Shown here one piece after another: positions 27,624 through 32,457 of a stretch of DNA of 32,457 bases. Position numbers and translations under genes: made by a program. Numbering within the stretch: the stretch's first letter is position 1; every line of letters begins with the position of its first letter. Below the pieces are notes generated by a model. That model was not told the origin of the DNA and made no database searches. It saw only the letters and a list, made by a program, of their open reading frames with translations. Source of the DNA: Helicobacter didelphidarum. Its GTDB lineage: Bacteria > Campylobacterota > Campylobacteria > Campylobacterales > Helicobacteraceae. The stretch covers positions 1 to 32,457 of the forward strand of contig NZ_NXLQ01000023.1 in assembly GCF_003364195.1 (NCBI RefSeq), read 5' to 3'.

Positions 27624-29252
27624 ATGAATGCAAGGTATTTAACAAAAAAAAATTTATTGAAAGTTTTACCATGTATTATTTTATCTGCTGTTTTGACTAA
27701 TTCCACTAATGCAATGGAGTTTGGAGTAATGGGGAATGTATCTGCTTCTATGGGTGGAGCGGGAGTTGCCTTAAAAAGTCCATTTGGTCTATATTACAAT
27801 CCAGCACTTATTGCCTCGGAACAAAAAACTCGCATTGGTTATAGTGTAAGTGCAGGTATGGAGCAGTCAAATTTAGATAAACTCACAAATATTAATTTTG
27901 ATGAAACAATGAAAGTTCTCGCGAATGTTGGTGGTTCTCTTGGTGGTAATAGTATTGGAGGAAGTAGTCCAGATTCTATTACGGGAGCTTTAACAAATGC
28001 ATTGCAAAATGTAACTGGCTCAACAGGAAACACTAATTTAGAAACATTGTGGAAGGATTATCAAAATCAGCAAAATGGTAGCACAGACTATTCTGAATTA
28101 GCCTCAGCATTGCAAAGCTCTATTAATAACTCTAATATGTCTCAAGGAGACAAAGATATGTTCAATGGTATGGCTGATTCCATTGATTGGGAAAAGTTAG
28201 ATATTGCAGGTAGCAATATTACAAATTTATCAATTAAGAAAGGGAGCAATATTGTTTTAGATGAAGCCATGCAGAATCTTGATACACTTTTTCAGGTATT
28301 AAAAAATAATAATATGAATGTCAGAAGTCAAAATGGTTTTGTGTTTCAATTTTCTAATAAAACTATTGATGAGAAATTTGGTGCAGTAGCAATTGGTATT
28401 TTTAATAGCACACAGGCAGGAGTTTCTCTTGTTGGTGATGATTCAAAAATGCGGCTTATTTTTGGAAGCGACAATTCATATTATGAATTGGAAGTTTCTG
28501 ATGGTGGTTATACAATTAAACAATCTACACGGACCGATTATGACAATTTTTCACTTCTTGCTTCAATTAATAATGGAAATTCACATAGAATTGTAAGTTC
28601 GGTGTTTGCTCTTACAGAGATTCCGATTGGTTATGCATATAACTTTAAGGTTGGTAATTCTAATATTAGTTTAGGTGCAGCTTTTAAACTCATGAATGGT
28701 ATCAGTATTTTCCATGAAACATATCTTAGTTCCAATCTTAGTTTTGATATGAATTTTGGTTCAAACACGCAAATTTATACTACCTTTGGTTTTGATTTAG
28801 GTGCATATTATGGGTATAATATTAATGAAACAAATCAATTTGCACTTGGTGTGGTGGTAAAAAATATTAATTCACCAACATTTAGATTTAATAACTCACC
28901 GAATGTTGTTATTGATCCTCAATATAGAATGGGTATTGCATATAATGGCAAGATATTTTCTCTTGCATTTGATGCTGATTTAGCTCCTAATCGTATGTTA
29001 AATTATAGTTACGGTGCAAAACTTTCTCAAATGATAGGTGGTGGTGCAAAGATTGATTTTAAGCACATTGATTTACGGGCTGGTCTTGCTTATGATTTAA
29101 AGCAAGATAATGGGGTTATTTTGACAGCTGGTATCAATATTTTAGGCTTCATTGATATAGCTACCGAGGTTGGAACAAAATGGGTTGATTATTTTGGATT
29201 TACTGCACCAAAATATGCAAGTGTAAGAATTGGTGGATCATTTAGTTGGTAA
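27624..29252 (+). CDS. Outer-membrane beta-barrel protein, TraF-like/OmpP1-like
   Basis: A 542-residue exported protein. I start it at the ATG at 27624 because GGAGG lies 6 bases upstream; the open frame extends 7 codons further. A signal peptide (LTKKNLLKVLPCIILSAVL, ending TNSTNA) is followed by MEFGVMGNVSASMGGAGVAL and SPFGLYYNPAL. This N-terminal pattern is shared by the plasmid-transfer TraF-type and FadL/OmpP1-type barrels. The second half alternates polar and hydrophobic residues with many Tyr, Phe, Asn and Gly, and the chain ends in IGGSFSW, an aromatic end typical of barrels. A low-complexity G/S/N-rich part (about 85-160) lies between. The function is unknown; no conjugation genes are near. 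Confidence 0.75.
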   Translation: MNARYLTKKNLLKVLPCIILSAVLTNSTNAMEFGVMGNVSASMGGAGVALKSPFGLYYNPALIASEQKTRIGYSVSAGMEQSNLDKLTNINFDETMKVLANVGGSLGGNSIGGSSPDSITGALTNALQNVTGSTGNTNLETLWKDYQNQQNGSTDYSELASALQSSINNSNMSQGDKDMFNGMADSIDWEKLDIAGSNITNLSIKKGSNIVLDEAMQNLDTLFQVLKNNNMNVRSQNGFVFQFSNKTIDEKFGAVAIGIFNSTQAGVSLVGDDSKMRLIFGSDNSYYELEVSDGGYTIKQSTRTDYDNFSLLASINNGNSHRIVSSVFALTEIPIGYAYNFKVGNSNISLGAAFKLMNGISIFHETYLSSNLSFDMNFGSNTQIYTTFGFDLGAYYGYNINETNQFALGVVVKNINSPTFRFNNSPNVVIDPQYRMGIAYNGKIFSLAFDADLAPNRMLNYSYGAKLSQMIGGGAKIDFKHIDLRAGLAYDLKQDNGVILTAGINILGFIDIATEVGTKWVDYFGFTAPKYASVRIGGSFSW

Positions 29253-29361
29253 GATCCAATCGAATTTCTTTATTTTTCTATTACGGAGAAATATATCTCT
29301 GTCTTACTTTTGTAGGCAGGATACATAATCTTATATCTATTAAAAATAGGATTGTTATATA

Positions 29362-29955
29362 TTAAAATATAATAACACATACAGAGAATGCCATGCCATT
29401 GTCGTGTGTTATACTGATTGAGGCTTTTTTAAGATTCCATGTTTTCAGCATTCTTTCGTGAAGTGCAAGGTGTGGTTTTCCTTTAGAATCTTTAAAAATA
29501 CACATATCGTGAAATGATAGAGATTCTCCTATACCTACACCTAAGGCTTTGCTACAAGATTCTTTGATACTCCAAAATCCTGCTAAAGTTGGAAGCATAA
29601 AATACATTTTATCAAAGTTTGTGTGCAAAAAAGAAAATAACATATCGCTACATTTACTATATCTTTGTTTATCTTTTTCTGAAAATAAGAGATTTTCAGT
29701 ATTAATTGCTTTATGTGTAGGCAAACAGATTATATTATTTAGTTGTATAATTTTTTGATTTTTTTTTATATCTTGTTTATTTTCTTGTTCCGATTTTGAT
29801 TCCAAAAATAGATTCAATAAATAATCAGTATTTTTACAAGCAAGGAGAATTTCACTGGGCAATAAGAATCGTTGTAAAAAATTTAGCCCATGTTTTTCTA
29901 CAGCTTTTTCTATCCTTGCAATAGAGACAATATCTGTGCCAATTTCAAAATTCAT
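29362..29955 (-). CDS. acpS: Holo-[acyl-carrier-protein] synthase AcpS, with insertion
   Basis: AcpS transfers 4'-phosphopantetheine from CoA to acyl carrier protein. The family start IGTDIVSIARIEKAVEKHG (D8 metal ligand) and FLQRFLLPSEI are followed, after a gap, by AGFWSIKESCSKALGVGIG (E132) and the C-terminal ISITHDNGMAFSVCVI strand. Normal AcpS has about 120 residues; this one has 197. The extra 75-80 residues lie between residues 40 and 123, are K/N/Q-rich, and contain no recognised domain. The frame is open throughout and the catalytic residues are kept, so it is probably functional. It ends a minus-strand row with FliL-like genes (11-base gap). In H. pylori acpS also neighbours fliL. 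Confidence 0.88.
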   Translation of the reverse strand: MNFEIGTDIVSIARIEKAVEKHGLNFLQRFLLPSEILLACKNTDYLLNLFLESKSEQENKQDIKKNQKIIQLNNIICLPTHKAINTENLLFSEKDKQRYSKCSDMLFSFLHTNFDKMYFMLPTLAGFWSIKESCSKALGVGIGESLSFHDMCIFKDSKGKPHLALHERMLKTWNLKKASISITHDNGMAFSVCVIIF

Positions 29956-29966
29956 AGAGAAAATAT

Positions 29967-30404
29967 TTATAATTTTTTGCTATAAAGCATAAATTTAGAA
30001 AAAGTAATCGCAGAAATTATATCTGTTTGCAGGAAAGCATTAATGCTTCGGACAAGACTCTGTGCTAATTTTACTTTTCCACCACTTGTTTCTAATTCTT
30101 TTGCTTGAAAGGAGTTTGTTGTGTGTGCAATAACAACATGAAGTTCTGCGGCATTTTTAGTAATTTTTTCTCGCATCGTTTTGTTACCGTATACTAAAAT
30201 AGGAGTAAATTTTAATCTCATTTGAGTATCTTTAGAATCTGATTGTAGAGGAACATCAAAATCTTTTGTGGTAAATTCAAATGTTGTTGTATCTAATAAA
30301 TTATTTGTTTTGTTAGTAATTTTATTCTTAGGGTATTCTTGTGCATATCCCATAAAACTACAACATATGAATAAAAGAACTGTATAAAATCTATGATATT
30401 TCAT
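29967..30404 (-). CDS. Secreted FliL-domain paralogue 1
   Basis: A 145-residue protein with a signal peptide (YTVLLFICCSFMGYA, cleaved before QEYP) instead of the single membrane helix of true FliL. The C-terminal part resembles the FliL core: MRLKFTPILVYG, an MREKITKNAAELHVVIAH helix, then LAQSLVRSINAFL and a last strand ISAITFSKFML. It is the most divergent of the series and lacks the closing FPDFV.QP. FliL in the flagellar motor surrounds the stator; a role for this secreted form is unknown. It lies 10 bases from paralogue 2 and 11 from acpS, so all are probably one transcript. Confidence 0.65.
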   Translation of the reverse strand: MKYHRFYTVLLFICCSFMGYAQEYPKNKITNKTNNLLDTTTFEFTTKDFDVPLQSDSKDTQMRLKFTPILVYGNKTMREKITKNAAELHVVIAHTTNSFQAKELETSGGKVKLAQSLVRSINAFLQTDIISAITFSKFMLYSKKL

Positions 30405-30414
30405 GAGTCAGACC

Positions 30415-30822
30415 CTAAGGCTGTATAACAAAGTCCGGAAATGCTATACCATCAATTGAACTACTAGTAAGGATTGCATTAATGCTTGTCGTTGCTGTCA
30501 TTGCAAATTTCGCTCTACCTTGTGCACTTTGTAAATCATTTGCCATAAAACCAGAAACCACATCATTGATGATGGATCGGACAATATCCATTTTTACTTC
30601 CAATTCTTTTAATGCACTTTTGTCATTAAAAAGCAATGTTACTTTAAACTTGGCATAACCACCTGTGCGTGGATTATCGGGATTTTGAGGCTTAAGATTT
30701 GCTATAAACTCTTTCTCTATTGGCATTGAGACTTTTGCTTGATAAACACCATAATATGGATTAGCTTCATCAGCATATATATATGCTATGACACAAAGCA
30801 AAGTAATAAACAATTTTTTCAT
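30415..30822 (-). CDS. Secreted FliL-domain paralogue 2
   Basis: A 135-residue protein. Signal peptide MKKLFITLLCVIAYIYA, then a mature part starting DEANPYYG. The FliL-like core is clear: GGYAKFKVTLLFNDKSALKE, the DIVRSIINDVVSGF helix, LQSAQGRAKFA, SINAIL and the end IDGIAFPDFVIQP. The IEKEFIANL strand before it parallels the FliL entry to the core. AAAGGA lies 7 bases before the ATG. It shares most positions with the C-terminal half of the chimeric gene further right, so the two arose from a common ancestor. The role is inferred only from fold resemblance; periplasmic location follows from the signal peptide. Confidence 0.72.
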   Translation of the reverse strand: MKKLFITLLCVIAYIYADEANPYYGVYQAKVSMPIEKEFIANLKPQNPDNPRTGGYAKFKVTLLFNDKSALKELEVKMDIVRSIINDVVSGFMANDLQSAQGRAKFAMTATTSINAILTSSSIDGIAFPDFVIQP

Positions 30823-30894
30823 CTTAATTCCTTTCGAATGGGGTAAATATTTGAATCAATTATAATTTTTTTAAACAAATGGTCCTTACATTGA

Positions 30895-31326
30895 TTATGG
30901 TTTAAAAACTATATCTGGTGCTATTACCATGTTGGTAATATGCGTAGCCTTGATAATTTTTTGATTGAGATATGCATTGATTTTTTTTGTTATTTTATCT
31001 GCTAAAAGTTGCCTTTCTCTCGTAGCCTGTAACTCCATCCCATTACATTCTTTAACAAGAGATTCTATTATAGGAATAATTTCCTCTTTTTTATCATTAA
31101 TTAAATCCATTTCATTTTGTGTTCCAACAGCGACAGAGATTCTGTATTTTGCATAACCACCTATAATTTCAGAGTCTTTATCAAAACTTTCTGTGCTTGG
31201 TTTAAGTTTTGTACCAAATTCATTCTTAAAAACATATTCTATGCTTTTAGCATGTAGGACATGAGCCAAGAGAAATATAATACTCAAAAATGATAAGGTT
31301 CTTAAAAAAGCATTGCAACTATACAA
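30895..31326 (-). CDS. Secreted FliL-domain paralogue 3 (intact parent of the chimera)
   Basis: A 143-residue protein that begins at a TTG with AGGAG 8 bases upstream; no in-frame ATG gives the signal peptide (LRTLSFLSIIFLLAHVLHA, cleaved before KSIEY). The core reads IGGYAKYRISVAVGTQNEMD, the IIPIIESLVKECNGMELQAT helix, then ITKKINAYL and MVIAPDIVFKP. The first 82 residues are identical to those of the neighbouring chimeric gene because this part lies inside the 687-bp repeat. The remaining 61 residues are outside the repeat, so this copy keeps the original full domain. 72 bases separate it from paralogue 2. Confidence 0.72.
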   Translation of the reverse strand: MYSCNAFLRTLSFLSIIFLLAHVLHAKSIEYVFKNEFGTKLKPSTESFDKDSEIIGGYAKYRISVAVGTQNEMDLINDKKEEIIPIIESLVKECNGMELQATRERQLLADKITKKINAYLNQKIIKATHITNMVIAPDIVFKP

Positions 31327-31767
31327 AATACTATCTCCTATTTCTTAAGGTTGTAAAACAAAATCTGGAAATACAATTGCAGCTACTTTGCCATCTGTTA
31401 AAACAGAATTTAAACTTGACACTATGCTATTTGCAAGTTTTTGTCTACCTTGTGCACTTTGCAATTCTACTCCTGTAAAAGCACTTGTAGCATCAGTAAT
31501 AACACTGCGGACTACATCAACTTTTGCATCAATTTCTTTTACGGTATTTTTATCACCTAGAAGCAATGTAGCTTTAAATTTAACAAAACCGCCTTCACGC
31601 ATATTGTCTGGATTTGGGGACTTTAAATTAATTACAAAATCTTTTTCTATTGGCTGGATTGCAGCAGGATTCTTATATGCTTCATTTTGCAATAAAGCTT
31701 GTTGCTCTGGGCTAAGATTCGCTACTTGCACAGATGGAGCATTGCTACCCCCCCCATCAGAATTCTC
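31081..31767. repeat. 687-bp tandem repeat, copy 1
   Basis: Identical by eye to 31768-32454. On the minus strand it carries the last part of one FliL-like gene (from the ENSDGGG linker to its stop) and the first 82 codons of the next. 687 is a multiple of 3, so frames are kept across junctions. The left edge is set by the first mismatch at 31080 against 31767, inside TTCCTCTTTTTT. Confidence 0.95.
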
Positions 31768-32013
31768 TTCCTCTTTTTTATCATTAATTAAATCCATTTC
31801 ATTTTGTGTTCCAACAGCGACAGAGATTCTGTATTTTGCATAACCACCTATAATTTCAGAGTCTTTATCAAAACTTTCTGTGCTTGGTTTAAGTTTTGTA
31901 CCAAATTCATTCTTAAAAACATATTCTATGCTTTTAGCATGTAGGACATGAGCCAAGAGAAATATAATACTCAAAAATGATAAGGTTCTTAAAAAAGCAT
32001 TGCAACTATACAA
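31345..32013 (-). CDS. Chimeric two-part FliL-like protein created by the repeat
   Basis: A 222-residue fusion. Residues 1-82 (signal peptide plus the first half of a FliL-like domain, to DLINDKKEE) are identical to paralogue 3. After the joint comes a different linker, ENSDGGGSNAPSVQVANL, then SPEQQALLQNEAY and a full FliL-like domain (GGFVKFKATLLLGDKNTVKE, KVDVVRSVITDATSAFTGVE, LQSAQGRQKLANS, VAAIVFPDFVLQP). The joint is at the edge of the 687-bp repeat, so the gene is the product of a tandem duplication. The TTG start and AGGAG are the same as in paralogue 3, 18 bases from the preceding stop. The Gly triplet is coded by a G8 tract. The product should be periplasmic; whether it folds is unknown. 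Confidence 0.75.
   Translation of the reverse strand: MYSCNAFLRTLSFLSIIFLLAHVLHAKSIEYVFKNEFGTKLKPSTESFDKDSEIIGGYAKYRISVAVGTQNEMDLINDKKEEENSDGGGSNAPSVQVANLSPEQQALLQNEAYKNPAAIQPIEKDFVINLKSPNPDNMREGGFVKFKATLLLGDKNTVKEIDAKVDVVRSVITDATSAFTGVELQSAQGRQKLANSIVSSLNSVLTDGKVAAIVFPDFVLQP
31748..31755. repeat. C8/G8 homopolymer in the chimeric gene
   Basis: Eight C on plus, read as G8 in the coding strand, encoding the triple Gly of the linker. The same tract recurs at 32435-32442 in the second repeat copy. A length change of one base would cut off the C-terminal FliL-like domain. Confidence 0.65.
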
Positions 32014-32454
32014 AATACTATCTCCTATTTCTTAAGGTTGTAAAACAAAATCTGGAAATACAATTGCAGCTACTTTGCCATCTGTTAAAACAGAATTTAA
32101 ACTTGACACTATGCTATTTGCAAGTTTTTGTCTACCTTGTGCACTTTGCAATTCTACTCCTGTAAAAGCACTTGTAGCATCAGTAATAACACTGCGGACT
32201 ACATCAACTTTTGCATCAATTTCTTTTACGGTATTTTTATCACCTAGAAGCAATGTAGCTTTAAATTTAACAAAACCGCCTTCACGCATATTGTCTGGAT
32301 TTGGGGACTTTAAATTAATTACAAAATCTTTTTCTATTGGCTGGATTGCAGCAGGATTCTTATATGCTTCATTTTGCAATAAAGCTTGTTGCTCTGGGCT
32401 AAGATTCGCTACTTGCACAGATGGAGCATTGCTACCCCCCCCATCAGAATTCTC
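31768..32454. repeat. 687-bp tandem repeat, copy 2
   Basis: Exact second copy. The three bases after it (32455-32457, TTC) already match the start of a further copy, so the window ends where the copy number becomes ambiguous. Confidence 0.95.
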
Positions 32455-32457
32455 TTC
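32032..32457 (-). CDS. FliL-like gene, 5' end beyond the window
   Basis: The frame is open to the window edge, so the start is missing; the stop at 32032 is complete. The visible 141 codons are identical to the C-terminal part of the chimera: ENSDGGGSNAP linker with a G8 tract, SPEQQALLQNEAY, and a full FliL-like domain ending VAAIVFPDFVLQP. It may be the original parent gene that gave its 3' half to the chimera, or another chimera if the repeat goes on. The sequence in the window cannot decide this. Periplasmic or membrane location depends on the unseen N-terminus. Confidence 0.75.
   Translation of the reverse strand, partial: EENSDGGGSNAPSVQVANLSPEQQALLQNEAYKNPAAIQPIEKDFVINLKSPNPDNMREGGFVKFKATLLLGDKNTVKEIDAKVDVVRSVITDATSAFTGVELQSAQGRQKLANSIVSSLNSVLTDGKVAAIVFPDFVLQP

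Noticed and set aside
31388-31843. Plus-strand 151-codon frame across the FliL-like genes
   Set aside because: It is antisense to the chimeric gene, which has a signal peptide, family similarity and ribosome-binding site.
31081-32454. CRISPR-like or satellite interpretation of the repeat
   Set aside because: The 687-bp unit contains parts of two genes and no short repeat-spacer pattern.

Overview
The window looks like a chromosomal segment of an epsilonproteobacterium (Campylobacterota), most likely an enterohepatic Helicobacter. The grounds are: the AT-rich sequence; a frdCAB operon whose heme, flavin and catalytic residues fall at the same numbers as I recall for Wolinella succinogenes; a single XerH-type recombinase; the order holA-rpsF-ssb-rpsR; acpS next to FliL-domain genes, as in Helicobacter pylori; and promoters dominated by (extended) -10 boxes without clear -35 boxes. 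The species is not determined.

Layout. 259-3818 (minus): fumarate reductase frdC-frdA-frdB. 4342-5679 (plus): aroA. 5772-6993 (minus): a GTG-started membrane protein and a metallophosphoesterase. 7240-9143 (minus): thiG-xerH. 9559-11355 (plus): lepA. 11369-18572: a surface-glycan island with base composition unlike its surroundings. It holds a decayed gene, a sugar aminotransferase and a GT2 glycosyltransferase on plus. On minus are a broken DUF1796-type gene, a radical SAM/SPASM protein, rmlB and rmlA. 18799-21233 (minus): guaB and azlC. 21454-23886 (plus): holA, then rpsF-ssb-rpsR with its own promoter and structured leader. 24186-25805 (plus): kpsF and tsaE. 25967-27334: flgD behind a sigma-54-type promoter. 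27624-29252: an outer-membrane beta-barrel protein. 29362-32457 (minus): acpS preceded by at least four secreted FliL-domain paralogues.

How the genes relate. Fumarate respiration (frdCAB), shikimate and thiazole synthesis (aroA, thiG), GMP synthesis (guaB) and replication/translation genes are housekeeping. RmlA and RmlB would make dTDP-4-keto-6-deoxyglucose. No rmlC or rmlD is present, so the divergent aminotransferase is a plausible consumer, giving an aminodeoxy sugar for a surface glycan. KpsF supplies the Kdo pathway of LPS. G tracts (9 and 10 bases) lie in rmlB and in the DUF1796 remnant, which suggests slipped-strand variation of the glycan.

The most striking part is the right end. 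Two exact copies of a 687-bp unit in tandem create an in-frame chimeric FliL-like gene. The window stops 3 bases into a possible third copy, so the true copy number cannot be seen. Other points of note are an AcpS with an insertion of about 75-80 residues, a FlgD with a long charged C-terminal tail, an rmlB reading frame that a one-base G-tract change would extend through a hydrophobic tail, a candidate dif-like site, and a strongly repeated AGAATC/GATTCT hexamer.
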